Origin: Shimia sediminis
GTDB lineage: Bacteria; Pseudomonadota; Alphaproteobacteria; Rhodobacterales; Rhodobacteraceae
Assembly: GCF_003990645.1 (NCBI RefSeq)
Contig: NZ_RYZK01000010.1
Location: 1-64,000, forward strand
Reading direction: 5' to 3'
DNA: 64,000 nt
Of this stretch, positions 43,911 to 53,675 are shown piece after piece. Both the position numbers and the translations under genes were made by a program. The number at the start of each line of letters is the position of its first letter. The first letter of the stretch is position 1. The notes under the pieces were generated by a model. That model was given only the letters and a program-made list of their open reading frames with translations, was not told the origin of the DNA and did no database searches.

Positions 43911-44843
43911 ATGCCCATTCACGCCCCCTACATCACACGCCGTTCTCTCCTGATCGGTGCTGCCTCGACACCACTCGCCATGGCCGCGTCTTCCCCTGCC
44001 AATGCCGCCGCCGAGATGATGGGCATTGGCGCCACCCGGTTCAACCGCATGAAACTGGGTGGGTTCGAGGTCACCACCCTGTTGGTCGGCACCCGCACGG
44101 TGGAAAACCCGCAAGCCATCTTTGGCAAGAACGTCGGCCCGGCAGAATTTGCCGAAGCCTCGCAAAAGGCCAATATTCCAACGGACAAGGCGCAGTTTTT
44201 CTTTACCCCCACGGTGGTCAACACCGGCAGCGAGCTGGTGCTGTTTGACACCGGCCTGAACCCCGAGGCCATGACCGGCGCGCTGCAGGCGGCAGGCTAC
44301 AGCCCGGATCAGATCGACACCGTGGTCATCACCCACATGCACGGCGACCATATCGGCGGCGTTGCTAGTGAGGGCGGCGTGACCTTTGCGAACGCCCGCC
44401 ACGTCACCGGTGCGGCCGAAATGAACTTCTGGTCCGGAACCGACGGCAATAAGGCGTTCGAGGCCAAGGTGCGCCCCAATATGGAGCGGATCGAGATGCT
44501 GGAGGACGGTGCCAGCGTCGCCTCGGGCATCACCGCCATGGCCGCCTTTGGCCATACCCCCGGCCACATGGGCTACATGCTGGAAAGCGACGGCAAGCAG
44601 CTGATGATCGCCGCCGACTTTGCCAATCACTACGTCTGGTCGCTGGCCCATCCCGACTGGGAGGTCAAATTCGACATGGACAAGGAAGCCGCCGCCATGA
44701 CCCGCAAGAAAATGCTCGACATGATGGCCGCCGACCGCGTGCCCTTTATCGGCTACCACATGCCCTGGCCCGCCGTGGGCTATGTCGCCAAACATGGCGA
44801 GGGCTACCACTATGTGCCCGCGAGCTATCAATTGATGCTCTGA
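43911..44843 (+). CDS. Exported metallo-beta-lactamase-fold hydrolase
   Basis: A 310-residue protein with an N-terminal twin-arginine-like signal (TRRSLLIGAASTPLAM). The zinc motif THMHGDHIGG lies near 141-150, with later ligands probably in AFGHTPGHMGY and GYHMP. The fold is close to quorum-quenching lactonases and related hydrolases, but the substrate is unknown. The ATG at 43911 gives the signal directly. The longer frame from 43842 would bury it. It is followed by a GC-rich repeat and the convergent LysR gene. Confidence 0.82.
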   Translation: MPIHAPYITRRSLLIGAASTPLAMAASSPANAAAEMMGIGATRFNRMKLGGFEVTTLLVGTRTVENPQAIFGKNVGPAEFAEASQKANIPTDKAQFFFTPTVVNTGSELVLFDTGLNPEAMTGALQAAGYSPDQIDTVVITHMHGDHIGGVASEGGVTFANARHVTGAAEMNFWSGTDGNKAFEAKVRPNMERIEMLEDGASVASGITAMAAFGHTPGHMGYMLESDGKQLMIAADFANHYVWSLAHPDWEVKFDMDKEAAAMTRKKMLDMMAADRVPFIGYHMPWPAVGYVAKHGEGYHYVPASYQLML

Positions 44844-44847
44844 GCCT

Positions 44848-44915
44848 GCGCTTCATCTTGCCAGAAATACTCCGGGGTGAATTGGCCCATCGGGCCAAGA
44901 GGGGCAGCGCCCCTA
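44848..44915. repeat. GC-rich gene-end element, copy 2
   Basis: TTGCCAGAAATACTCCGGGG is followed by two hairpins, TTGGCCC-ATC-GGGCCAA and AGGGGC-AGC-GCCCCT. The last hairpin overlaps the LysR stop codon. It is related to the element at 14742-14785. Confidence 0.5.
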
Positions 44916-45809
44916 CCCCCCGGACCACCCTTCGCGCGCCACCCAATCAAGAAGCCATTCGCGAAACCGGCGCGCGGGGGGACGCAAGGACGCGCGCGAG
45001 TCATAGACGAGGTGATAGGCCTCGGACCCTGCCACGCTGATGCCCGGCAGACAGGGCACCAACCCGGCTCCGGCCATGGTGGCATCCGAGGCCGGCGCGC
45101 GCGCCAGGGCAATCCCCCGCCCCTCGCGCGCCATGGCCATCGACATGATGGTGCTGTCGGCATGGATCATGCGGCGTTTGCCCGGACGCACCCGGGTTTC
45201 TTCCAGAAATTGCACCCACCCGGACCGATGCGTCGACACTTCGATCAGCGGATGCTCCAGGAGGTCAGAGGCCTGCGTGATCTCTGCCGCAAGGGCGGGC
45301 GGGGCCACGGGATAAAGCCGTTCTTCCAACAGCTTGTCGCTTTCGGCGCCAAAGGAATGCGGGTTGCCAAAGATGATCTTGAGATCGCTGAACCCCTGAT
45401 CAAAATCCTGCGCCGAATTGCCGGTCGACAGGAAAACCGACACACCGGGACAGAGCGCTTCGAACTCGGCCATGCCGCGGGTCAGGATGCCGTGGGCAAA
45501 GATCAGCACCGATTGCACATACAGCCCCTGCGCCCGGCTCTGGCCAAACAGCGCCTCGGTCGCGCCCTCGAGCGTCATCAGCGCCTGCTGCACCGGGGGC
45601 AGATAGGCGCGGCCTGCTTCGGTCAGCACCACCGCTTGGGCGCGGCGGTCAAACAGCGGCGCGCCCAGACGATCCTCGAGCGCCTTGACCTGCTGGCTGA
45701 CGGCGGCGGCGGACATGTTGAGCTGTGCCGCGGCGCGGGCAAAGCTTTCGGTGCGGGCGGCGGCCTCGAAAACGCGAAGCCAGTTCAGCGAGGGGATGCG
45801 GGTACTCAT
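44913..45809 (-). CDS. LysR family transcriptional regulator
   Basis: A 298-residue protein with the N-terminal winged helix (LNWLRVFEAAARTESFARAAAQLNMSAAAVSQQVKALE, about 8-46) and a periplasmic-binding-like effector domain. The GcvA-like start (RIPSLNWLRVFEAAAR) is visible. It is divergent from the oxygenase pair, and a dyad with T-N11-A geometry lies just before its start, so it should control these genes and itself. Effector unknown. Confidence 0.9.
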   Translation of the reverse strand: MSTRIPSLNWLRVFEAAARTESFARAAAQLNMSAAAVSQQVKALEDRLGAPLFDRRAQAVVLTEAGRAYLPPVQQALMTLEGATEALFGQSRAQGLYVQSVLIFAHGILTRGMAEFEALCPGVSVFLSTGNSAQDFDQGFSDLKIIFGNPHSFGAESDKLLEERLYPVAPPALAAEITQASDLLEHPLIEVSTHRSGWVQFLEETRVRPGKRRMIHADSTIMSMAMAREGRGIALARAPASDATMAGAGLVPCLPGISVAGSEAYHLVYDSRASLRPPARRFREWLLDWVAREGWSGG

Positions 45810-45815
45810 GGCGCA

Positions 45816-45836
45816 AGGCTAAGCAAAACTTAGCCT
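45816..45836. promoter_or_regulatory. LysR-type operator candidate
   Basis: Inverted repeat AGGCTAAG-N5-CTTAGCCT (8-bp perfect arms) with T-N11-A geometry (45820 and 45832), directly upstream of the LysR gene. A half-site AGGCTAA recurs at 45875-45881 nearer the divergent oxygenase gene. Confidence 0.6.
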
Positions 45837-45916
45837 GCCCTGCAAGAGTCATCATGCTGGCTCTGGCGGCAGTCAGGCTAACGTCGCATCGCAACGCGAA
45901 CGGCAAGGACACTGTC

Positions 45917-46798
45917 ATGATACCTTCGATTTCTCTTGAGTCGGGCCGCCCCACGACGGCCCAGGTGGACCAATACTGGCAGGACGGGTTCCTGTTCCCG
46001 ATCCCCGTGGTCGCGCCAGACACGGCGGCAGGGTGGCGCGCCACCTATGAGCAGATGGAGCGCGACTGGCTGGCTGCGGACCTGCCGCTACCGCTCAACA
46101 GTTACAAGCGGCTCAATGCGCAATGCGTGATGCCCCTGGCAACCGAGATCGCCACGCACCCCGCGATCCTTGATGTGGTGGAGGCTGTGCTGGGGCCGGA
46201 TGTGCTGCTTTATGCGGTCGAGTTTTTTGTCAAGGAACCCAACACTGCTGCCATGGTCGCCATGCATCAGGACCTGACGTATTGGGGCATGGGCGCGATT
46301 GACGGCTTGCTGACCGCATGGGTGCCCCTGTCACCCGCCACACCCGCATCGGGCTGTATGGATTTTGTCGCAGGCAGCCACAAGCACGCGATCCTGCCGC
46401 ATGACGACAAGGATGACGCCAACAACCTGTTGTCACGCGGTCAGGAGGTCGCGGTCGAGATTGCACCTGGGGACAAGGTGGCGATCGAACTGCACCCCGG
46501 TCAGATGTCGCTGCACCATGGGCTGACGATCCACGGGTCCGGCCCGAACACCTCAGACGACCGGCGCATTGCGGCGGTGATCCGCTATCTGAGACCGGAC
46601 GTGGCGCAAGAGCATGGACAGGGCGACTATGCGATCCCGGTGCGGGGTCAGGATACCTTGGGCAATTTCACCCACTACGCGCCCGCGACCGCGTGGTTCA
46701 CCCCCGAAGACCTCGCGCGCCACGCAAAAATCCGCGATCACCAGAACAAGACCATGCTGGCGGGCGCCACGAAACAAGCCGTCTATGACCGCGCCTGA
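45917..46798 (+). CDS. Phytanoyl-CoA dioxygenase (PhyH) family Fe(II)/2-oxoglutarate oxygenase
   Basis: A 293-residue non-heme iron oxygenase. The HxD pair is MHQDLTYWG (near 116) and the distal histidine is in SLHHGLTIHGSG (near 200), with the 2-oxoglutarate arginine in DDRRIAAVIRY. The GMGAIDGLLTAWVPLSPATPASGCM segment is typical for the family. AAGG precedes the ATG at 45917. The substrate is not clear. The next gene, a membrane di-iron hydroxylase, suggests that both modify the same lipid or small molecule. The LysR regulator is divergent. Confidence 0.82.
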   Translation: MIPSISLESGRPTTAQVDQYWQDGFLFPIPVVAPDTAAGWRATYEQMERDWLAADLPLPLNSYKRLNAQCVMPLATEIATHPAILDVVEAVLGPDVLLYAVEFFVKEPNTAAMVAMHQDLTYWGMGAIDGLLTAWVPLSPATPASGCMDFVAGSHKHAILPHDDKDDANNLLSRGQEVAVEIAPGDKVAIELHPGQMSLHHGLTIHGSGPNTSDDRRIAAVIRYLRPDVAQEHGQGDYAIPVRGQDTLGNFTHYAPATAWFTPEDLARHAKIRDHQNKTMLAGATKQAVYDRA

Positions 46799-46814
46799 AA
46801 CCGGGATCACGACA

Positions 46815-47813
46815 ATGACCAACTCACCAAACCCACCGCGCCCCAAGCGGCAATTATGGAACTTCACCCCCTCCCTGCCCCTGCAGGTCGCCCCCTACTG
46901 GGACTGGCCGATGCGGCCGCTGGCCTCGGCGCTGTATCTGTTGAAAAGCTGGAACCCGCTGGCGCAGCGCTTCTTTATCCTGCTGATGGCCACGGTGGTC
47001 TGGATGTGGTTCACCCCTGACCTGGATGAGGCCAAAACGCTGGCCTTTGGCTGGATCTTTGACATCTGGCTGCGTGATCTGGTGATCCTGCTGGTCATCG
47101 CCGGGGGCCTGCATCTTGCCTTGTGGAAATACAGGGTGCAGGAGGATGACTATCGCTATGACATGCGCCCCATGATGACAGATGCACGGGCCTTTACCTT
47201 TAAAACCCAGGTTTGGGACAACATGTTCTGGACCCTTGGACCGGCGCTGTTGTTCATCACCTTCTGGGAAGCACTGATGTGGTACGCCTATGCCAACGGT
47301 TGGGCGCGGATGATCACCTTTGACAGCAATCCGTTGTGGTTCGTGGTGCTGATCCTGCTGATCCCGATCTGCGCGGGGTTTCATTTTTACTGGCTGCACC
47401 GGCTGATCCACGTGGGCAAGCTCTATGCTTGGGTCCACAGCTGGCATCACCGCAACATCAACACCGGGCCCTGGTCGGGGCTGGCGATGCATCCGGTCGA
47501 GAGCTTTTTCCTGTTGTTCGATACGATGATCTTTTTCCTGATCCCGGCCAATCCGTTGCATGTGCTGTTCCTGATCTTTCACCACCTGATTGGTGCGCCA
47601 ACCAGTCACGCGGGGTTTGAAAACGTGAAGATTGGCAAGGCGAAACTGCCGATGGGGGATTTCTTTCACCAGCTGCACCACCGGTTTTTCGACTGCAACT
47701 ATGGCACCTGGGAAACGCCCTGGGACCAATGGTTCAACACCTTTCATGACGGCACCGACGCAGGCAACGATCTGATCAAGGACCGCCGTCGCAAGATCTG
47801 GTCAAATGACTAG
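46815..47813 (+). CDS. Sterol desaturase / fatty acid hydroxylase superfamily membrane protein
   Basis: A 332-residue membrane di-iron enzyme with at least four hydrophobic segments (about 47-65, 80-105, 138-160 and 176-195). The eight-histidine pattern is complete: HRLIH, HSWHH, HP..., HHLIG and FHQLHH near the C terminus. Such enzymes hydroxylate or desaturate lipid chains or sterols. It begins 17 bases after the PhyH stop, so the two are co-transcribed. No strong ribosome site precedes the ATG, so coupling to the upstream gene is likely. Confidence 0.82.
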   Translation: MTNSPNPPRPKRQLWNFTPSLPLQVAPYWDWPMRPLASALYLLKSWNPLAQRFFILLMATVVWMWFTPDLDEAKTLAFGWIFDIWLRDLVILLVIAGGLHLALWKYRVQEDDYRYDMRPMMTDARAFTFKTQVWDNMFWTLGPALLFITFWEALMWYAYANGWARMITFDSNPLWFVVLILLIPICAGFHFYWLHRLIHVGKLYAWVHSWHHRNINTGPWSGLAMHPVESFFLLFDTMIFFLIPANPLHVLFLIFHHLIGAPTSHAGFENVKIGKAKLPMGDFFHQLHHRFFDCNYGTWETPWDQWFNTFHDGTDAGNDLIKDRRRKIWSND

Positions 47814-47830
47814 ACCCGAACAGTCGACGC

Positions 47831-48334
47831 TTACGACTGGAGGGACGCGCTGGCGTCGGAGTTCGGAGCGGCGCGCCACGTGCATAGGGCGCGGCCACAA
47901 AAGGAGCCGGATGCCAGCCCGGCAATCGCGATGAAGGCCCGTGTGAATGTGGCAGAGGCATAGACCTCTGGCGCAATGGCCTGTGCGACGCCACTGGCGA
48001 AGTTCATCCAGAACACCACCATCAGAACAGTAAAGGTCAGCCATTCACCGGCCAAATGCACCGTTCCCCCCTGTTTTTGCAGGATTTTCGGGCGCTGATA
48101 GCGATACCCCAGCATGGCACCCAGAAGATAGACAAGGACGAAGAGGGGCCATTGGCCGGACGTGGATGGCAATCCGGCGACGGCATTCACCGACAGAAAC
48201 CCCACGGCTGGCATGACGTAGATTGGCCATGTGGGAACCGTACGTGCCCGCGTTGCGCGCAGGCCGGCCCAGACCAGAAAGGCCAGAACCGGCCAGACCC
48301 AGATCGGGGCACCGTCTATGATGGAAAACACCAT
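47831..48334 (-). CDS. DUF6622-like small membrane protein
   Basis: A 167-residue integral membrane protein with four or five helices. The start (IIDGAPIWVWPVLAFLVWAGLRATRARTV) matches the DUF6622 group. Function unknown. The ATG at 48334 is chosen because it directly precedes the first helix. The open frame to 48766 is not membrane-like. The divergent neighbour is a LytTR regulator with its own membrane domain, and the two may form a functional pair. Confidence 0.65.
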   Translation of the reverse strand: MVFSIIDGAPIWVWPVLAFLVWAGLRATRARTVPTWPIYVMPAVGFLSVNAVAGLPSTSGQWPLFVLVYLLGAMLGYRYQRPKILQKQGGTVHLAGEWLTFTVLMVVFWMNFASGVAQAIAPEVYASATFTRAFIAIAGLASGSFCGRALCTWRAAPNSDASASLQS

Positions 48335-48511
48335 GTTTTGTCCTTTGCTCAAAGCGCTGCCATCGGCGAACGAGATTTGTGCGCGCCATTTTTGAACCTC
48401 TGGCACCCGACATCGCCATGATCTTGCCATGACCCAGGGCTTCTCCCTGGCGATCAGGGTGACTTGGCCCTTGCCTTTGCAGCCACGTCGGGACAGAACA
48501 AGAGCACTGAC

Positions 48512-49312
48512 GTGAAACGCAGGCTGCATTTCGTGAACGACAAGCCGAAGCGATCGACGAAAGCTGAACCACCTGTCTGGCACTTGCCTGAACAGGCTGC
48601 CGCCTATGTGCTGGCCACCGGGATTTTCACGACGCTGGGACCGTTTGGCACCTTTGAAATGGTGTTCTGGCTGCGGGTGATTTACTGGGCGCTGGCAATT
48701 GGCGCCGGGTGGATCTTTGTTTCGTCCTCGATCATGGCAATGCGGCACAAGGGGTGGCTGGACCACGAGTCACCCGTCACACGGATCGCATTGGCGATTA
48801 TCGTCGCCGCGCCGCCCACTGCCCTTGTCGTGATGGGGCTTGAATACCTGTTGCATCCTGAAGATGGGCCGTTTCTGAAACCGAGGATATTTCTGTACGT
48901 CGCCGTCGTGTGTCTGATCATTGGCGGCAGCGTTGTGGCCTATGTCCGGCCCCGGCTGGTCAAACCCGTCAAACTGCCCGATTACATGATCTTCATGCGC
49001 CGCCTGCCGCCACATCTGGGCACCGAGTTGATCTCGCTCTCGTCGCAGGATCACTATGTCGAAGTCACCACCGACAAGGGGCGCGAGTTGATCCACATGC
49101 GGCTGGGCGACGCGCTGGAGGAACTCAGCGATTATCCCGGCCAGCAGGTGCATCGCTCGCATTGGATCGCGGCGCGGGCCTTTCGGGGTGTAGCTCGTGA
49201 AAACAACCGTCTGGTCGTGCGCTTGAGCGATGGGCGCAGCCTGCCGGTCTCGCGGTCCTTTGCGCCCGCTGTCCGCGAGATGACCCCGACATTGGACGTG
49301 TCAGGGCAATAA
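48512..49312 (+). CDS. Membrane-anchored LytTR DNA-binding regulator
   Basis: A 266-residue protein with four hydrophobic segments in the N-terminal half (about 33-50, 52-78, 90-112 and 122-145) and a LytTR DNA-binding domain in the C-terminal 105 residues ([58 protein letters not shown]). The start is uncertain. The GTG at 48512 gives a short basic leader, and a TTG at 48464 and another GTG at 48532 are possible. LytTR regulators are often controlled by membrane inhibitors, and here the membrane part is fused. Confidence 0.78.
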   Translation: MKRRLHFVNDKPKRSTKAEPPVWHLPEQAAAYVLATGIFTTLGPFGTFEMVFWLRVIYWALAIGAGWIFVSSSIMAMRHKGWLDHESPVTRIALAIIVAAPPTALVVMGLEYLLHPEDGPFLKPRIFLYVAVVCLIIGGSVVAYVRPRLVKPVKLPDYMIFMRRLPPHLGTELISLSSQDHYVEVTTDKGRELIHMRLGDALEELSDYPGQQVHRSHWIAARAFRGVARENNRLVVRLSDGRSLPVSRSFAPAVREMTPTLDVSGQ

Positions 49313-49403
49313 ACCCTGCAAAACCTACGCTGCCGCCTTCCCCTTTCTGCCCCCATTGGGTAGAGGGATCGTCAAACACGTTGATGAACGCAGGATCGAA
49401 CGC

Positions 49404-52400
49404 ATGGCGATGGAAAAAACCTTTGACGCAGCCGAGGCCGAGGGCCGTCTTTATGCCGCTTGGGAAAAGGCTGGCTGTTTTACTGCGGGCGCGAATGCGA
49501 AACCGGGTGCCAGCACCTATTGCATCATGATCCCTCCGCCGAACGTCACCGGCGTTCTGCACATGGGGCATGCGTTCAACAACACGCTGCAGGATATCCT
49601 GATGCGCTGGAAGCGGATGCAGGGGTTCGACACGCTGTGGCAGCCCGGTACCGACCACGCAGGCATCGCGACGCAGATGGTGGTGGAACGTAAGCTGGCC
49701 GAAACCCAGCAACCCTCGCGCCGCGAGCTGGGCCGCGAGAAGTTCCTTGAGAAGGTCTGGGAGTGGAAGGCTGAATCCGGCGGCACCATCGTCAATCAGC
49801 TGAAACGCCTCGGCGCCTCCTGTGACTGGTCGCGCGAAGCCTTTACCATGTCCGGCGCGCCCGGAGCGCCCGAAGACGTCGCAGGCGGCAATTTCCATGA
49901 TGCCGTGCTCAAGGTCTTTGTCGACATGTACAACAAGGGCTTTATCTATCGCGGCAAGCGGCTGGTGAACTGGGACCCGCATTTTGAAACCGCGATTTCA
50001 GATCTCGAGGTTGAGAACATCGAAGTCGCAGGCCACATGTGGCACTTTAAGTACCCGCTTGCGGGCGGGGCGACATATACGTACGTCGAGAAAGACGAAG
50101 ACGGCAACGTCACGCTGGAAGAAGAGCGGGATTACATCTCGATCGCCACGACACGGCCTGAGACCATGCTGGGCGACGGTGCGGTGGCTGTGCACCCCTC
50201 GGACGAGCGTTACGCGCCCATCGTTGGCAAGTTGTGCGAGATCCCGGTGGGTCCGAAAGAACATCGCCGCCTGATCCCGATCATCACGGATGAGTACCCG
50301 GACAAAGACTTTGGCTCGGGTGCCGTGAAGATCACCGGCGCGCATGACTTTAACGACTATCAGGTCGCCAAACGCGGTGGCATCCCGATGTACCGGCTGA
50401 TGGACACCAAGGGCGCCATGCGCGCGGACGGCAAGTCCTATGCCGAGGACGCCACCACTGCCATGGCCGTGGCCAAGGGCGAGCGCACACTGACTGAGAA
50501 CGAAGCCGATGCCGTGAACCTTGTCCCTGACGAATTGCGCGGGTTGGACCGGTTCGAGGCGCGGACCGCCGTCATCACACAGATCACCGAAGAAGGTCTG
50601 GCCGTGATGATCCCGAACCCAGCCGCCGGGGCCGAAGGTGAGCCGCTGACCATTCCTTTCGTCGAAAACAAACCCGTGATGCAGCCCTTTGGCGACCGCT
50701 CCAAGGTGGTGATCGAACCGATGCTCACCGACCAATGGTTTGTTGACGCCGACAAGATCGTCGGCCCGGCGCTGGATGCCGTGCGTGATGGCACCGTGAA
50801 AATCCTGCCCGAGAGCGGTGAGAAGGTTTACTACCACTGGCTGGAAAACATCGAACCCTGGTGCATCTCGCGCCAGCTCTGGTGGGGGCACCAGATCCCG
50901 GTTTGGTATGGAACCGATCGCCGGTTAGTTGAAACCGAGAGCGGCCTTGAAATGCGTCATGACCTTGATCAACCAATAGTCGTTTGCGCAGCAACTTTTG
51001 AAGAAGCACAATCCGAATTCCGGCGCGTCTACGAGGAAAGAGGCGTATTACAGCCTGAGATTATCGCCGAATGCAATGGTCCCGAAGAAGCAAAGAATAG
51101 CATTGCACGCTCCGAGTTCGTCTGGCGCGACCCCGACGTGCTCGACACTTGGTTTTCGTCCGGTCTCTGGCCCATCGGCACGCTGGGCTGGCCGGACAAC
51201 ACGCCGGAACTGCAGAAATACTTCCCGACCTCGGACCTCGTGACCGGGCAGGACATTCTGTTCTTCTGGGTGGCCCGCATGATGATGATGCAGCTGGCTG
51301 TGGTGGATCAGATCCCCTTTGACACCGTCTACCTGCACGGCCTCGTGCGCGACGCCAAGGGCAAGAAGATGTCGAAATCCACCGGCAACGTCATGGACCC
51401 GCTGGATATCATCGACGAATACGGCGCCGATGCGCTGCGCTTTTCCTCGGCGGCGATGGCCGCGCTAGGTGGCGTGCTGAAACTCGATATGGAGCGCATC
51501 AAGGGCTACCGCAATTTCGGCACCAAGATCTGGAACGCGGTGCGCTTTGCCGAGATGAACGGCGTTTACGACACCGACGTAATACCGACGCAATACCGAC
51601 GTGATACCGACGTGGATCAAACCGTGAACAAATGGATCATCGGCGAGACCGCGAAAGTGCGTGAAGAGGTGGATGCCGCGCTAGAAGCCTACCGGTTCAA
51701 CGACGCTGCAAACGCGCTTTATGCCTTTGTCTGGGGCAAGGTTTGCGACTGGTATGTCGAGTTTTCCAAACCTCTGCTGAACAGCGATGACGAGGCCATT
51801 CTGGCCGAAACCCGCAGCACCATGGGTTGGGTTCTGGACCAGTGTCTGATCATGCTGCACCCCATCATGCCCTTCATCACCGAAGAGCTTTGGGGCGTGA
51901 CTTACAAGCGTGACGGCATGTTGGTTCATCAGGACTGGCCGACCTATCAGGCTTCTGATTTTGTTGATGAAAATGCCGACCGCGAGATGAATTGGGTGAT
52001 CTCTGTTATCGAGAACGTCCGCTCGGCCCGCGCCCAGATGCACGTGCCCGCGGGCCTCAAAGTGCCGATGCTGGTCACTGAACTCGACGAGGTAGGCAAA
52101 GGCGCATGGGCGCGTAACGAAGCGCTCATCAAAAAGCTCGCGCGCATCGACAGCCTGACGGACGTTGACGCCTTCCCCAAAGGCTGCGCCACCGTCGCGG
52201 TCGACGGCGGAACCTTTGGTTTACCTCTTGCTGACATTATCGACGTCGACGAAGAGAAAGCCCGCCTTGAAAAGGCCCTCGGCAAACTCGCCAAAGAACT
52301 CGGCGGTCTGCGCGGTCGCCTGAACAATCCGAAATTCGTGGCCTCGGCCCCGGAAGAGGTGGTTGAAGAGGCACGCGGCAATCTGGCAGCCCGCGAAGAG

Positions 52401-52451
52401 GAAGAGGCCAAGCTGACAGCGGCGCTCGCGCGGTTGGCAGAACTCGGGTGA
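49404..52451 (+). CDS. valS: Valyl-tRNA synthetase
   Basis: The 1015-residue class I synthetase has the HIGH motif as [17 protein letters not shown] (about 44-60, HMGH) and KKMSKSTGN near 654-662. The C-terminal coiled coil ([19 protein letters not shown]) is present. The ATG at 49404 follows AGGATCG. The TTG at 49356 would add an atypical leader. Two oddities stand out: a visibly A/T-richer stretch of about 60 codons between VWYG and [12 protein letters not shown] (50925-51115), and an in-frame 11-bp tandem repeat at 51573-51616. The GTG of the next gene overlaps its stop. Confidence 0.93.
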   Translation: MAMEKTFDAAEAEGRLYAAWEKAGCFTAGANAKPGASTYCIMIPPPNVTGVLHMGHAFNNTLQDILMRWKRMQGFDTLWQPGTDHAGIATQMVVERKLAETQQPSRRELGREKFLEKVWEWKAESGGTIVNQLKRLGASCDWSREAFTMSGAPGAPEDVAGGNFHDAVLKVFVDMYNKGFIYRGKRLVNWDPHFETAISDLEVENIEVAGHMWHFKYPLAGGATYTYVEKDEDGNVTLEEERDYISIATTRPETMLGDGAVAVHPSDERYAPIVGKLCEIPVGPKEHRRLIPIITDEYPDKDFGSGAVKITGAHDFNDYQVAKRGGIPMYRLMDTKGAMRADGKSYAEDATTAMAVAKGERTLTENEADAVNLVPDELRGLDRFEARTAVITQITEEGLAVMIPNPAAGAEGEPLTIPFVENKPVMQPFGDRSKVVIEPMLTDQWFVDADKIVGPALDAVRDGTVKILPESGEKVYYHWLENIEPWCISRQLWWGHQIPVWYGTDRRLVETESGLEMRHDLDQPIVVCAATFEEAQSEFRRVYEERGVLQPEIIAECNGPEEAKNSIARSEFVWRDPDVLDTWFSSGLWPIGTLGWPDNTPELQKYFPTSDLVTGQDILFFWVARMMMMQLAVVDQIPFDTVYLHGLVRDAKGKKMSKSTGNVMDPLDIIDEYGADALRFSSAAMAALGGVLKLDMERIKGYRNFGTKIWNAVRFAEMNGVYDTDVIPTQYRRDTDVDQTVNKWIIGETAKVREEVDAALEAYRFNDAANALYAFVWGKVCDWYVEFSKPLLNSDDEAILAETRSTMGWVLDQCLIMLHPIMPFITEELWGVTYKRDGMLVHQDWPTYQASDFVDENADREMNWVISVIENVRSARAQMHVPAGLKVPMLVTELDEVGKGAWARNEALIKKLARIDSLTDVDAFPKGCATVAVDGGTFGLPLADIIDVDEEKARLEKALGKLAKELGGLRGRLNNPKFVASAPEEVVEEARGNLAAREEEEAKLTAALARLAELG
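51573..51616. repeat. 11-bp tandem repeat inside valS, four units
   Basis: Four units of ACCGACGTNAT begin at 51573, 51584, 51595 and 51606. They encode the segment [15 protein letters not shown]. Because 33 bases equal three units, the reading frame is kept. The unit is the same as at 1856-1888. Confidence 0.85.
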
Positions 52452-53635
52452 GCAAACACGGGCTCAGCCGTACCGACACGCTGATCTTCATGGGCGGGAT
52501 CACCGCCCTGACCGCGGTGTCGGTGGACATCATTCTGCCCACGACAGGTGTGGTGGCGCGGTACTTCGGGGTTGATGCGCGCTACGGCGCGATGTTGGTG
52601 GGTATCTACTTTATCGCCTATGCCATCGGGCAGTTGTTCTGGGGGCTCTTTTCGGACGCCTTTGGGCGGCGCTTTGCGCTGATCCTGTCCCTAAGCGGGT
52701 TCACCATTGCCAGCCTCGCCTGTGCTATAGCGCCGACGTTCCAGATCCTGATTGCGGCGCGCTTCCTGCAAGGTCTGATGGGGGGCGCCCCGATCATTGC
52801 CCGCGCCATGGTGCGTGACGTGGCCGAGGGCACCGAGGCCGCCCGCATGATGACCCTCTTGGGCGCGATCCTGACCATCGCCACCATGTTTGCCCCGGTG
52901 CTGGGCTCGGGGTTGCTGGTGCTGTTTTCATGGCGCGCCATCTTCGTGGCCCTGACCCTGCTGGGGCTGATCTTTATCGCCTATACGCTTTGGGGTCTGC
53001 CCGAGACAGGCGGACGTCGGCGCCCGGAACGCTTTACCTTTGGCTTTCTTGCGACGTCGGGCAGGTACCTTTTCACCAACAGCCGTTTCCTGATCCCCAT
53101 GATCGCGGGCAGCCTGACGTTTGGCGGGTATGCCGGGTTGATGGCAGTTGCTGCCCTAACGGCCGAGGCCCGATATGGCGTGTCCCCTCAGGCCTTTGGC
53201 GCGCTCTTTGCGCTTGTGGCGCTGGTGAATACCGGTGGCGCGCTGACAGCCGGGCAGCTTTTGAAACGCATCACTCTGCGCCAAGTCGGGACGCTGGCAA
53301 TGGGTTTGCTGGGCCTTGCCGCAGGGACCAACCTCATGTTGGTGGTGCTGTCGCCGTCGTTGCAGATCTTCTGGGGTAGTATTTGTCTTTATGTTCTGGG
53401 ATTCGGGATCATCCTGCCCACATCCTATGCCTCGGCCATGGAACCCGCCGGAGAGATGCCGGGCTTTGCCGCCTCGGTCATGGGCGCCAGCACCATGGTC
53501 ACGGGATCATTGGCGGCGATGGTCAGCTCATCTCTGTATGACGGCACCCATATGGCCGCGAACCTGACCATGGGCCTGTTCGGCGCAGGCGCCGTGCTGG
53601 TCGTGGTGATTGGTCGGGCGTTGCAAAGACGCTGA
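52448..53635 (+). CDS. Bcr/CflA-type MFS multidrug transporter
   Basis: A 395-residue membrane protein with about twelve helices. The early motif [19 protein letters not shown] (loop 2-3, near 58-76) and [20 protein letters not shown] are characteristic of the Bcr/CflA drug:proton antiporter group. It starts at a GTG overlapping the valS stop and so depends on valS for translation. The 28-bp palindrome follows four bases after the stop. Confidence 0.85.
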   Translation: MSKHGLSRTDTLIFMGGITALTAVSVDIILPTTGVVARYFGVDARYGAMLVGIYFIAYAIGQLFWGLFSDAFGRRFALILSLSGFTIASLACAIAPTFQILIAARFLQGLMGGAPIIARAMVRDVAEGTEAARMMTLLGAILTIATMFAPVLGSGLLVLFSWRAIFVALTLLGLIFIAYTLWGLPETGGRRRPERFTFGFLATSGRYLFTNSRFLIPMIAGSLTFGGYAGLMAVAALTAEARYGVSPQAFGALFALVALVNTGGALTAGQLLKRITLRQVGTLAMGLLGLAAGTNLMLVVLSPSLQIFWGSICLYVLGFGIILPTSYASAMEPAGEMPGFAASVMGASTMVTGSLAAMVSSSLYDGTHMAANLTMGLFGAGAVLVVVIGRALQRR

Positions 53636-53639
53636 TCCC

Positions 53640-53667
53640 GTAGGTCGGACAAATTTGTCCGACCTAC
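53640..53667. repeat. 28-bp perfect palindrome, copy 4
   Basis: Exact copy of the sequence at 8606, 16825 and 34306, between the convergent MFS and crotonase genes. Confidence 0.9.
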
Positions 53668-53675
53668 CCCCGGCG

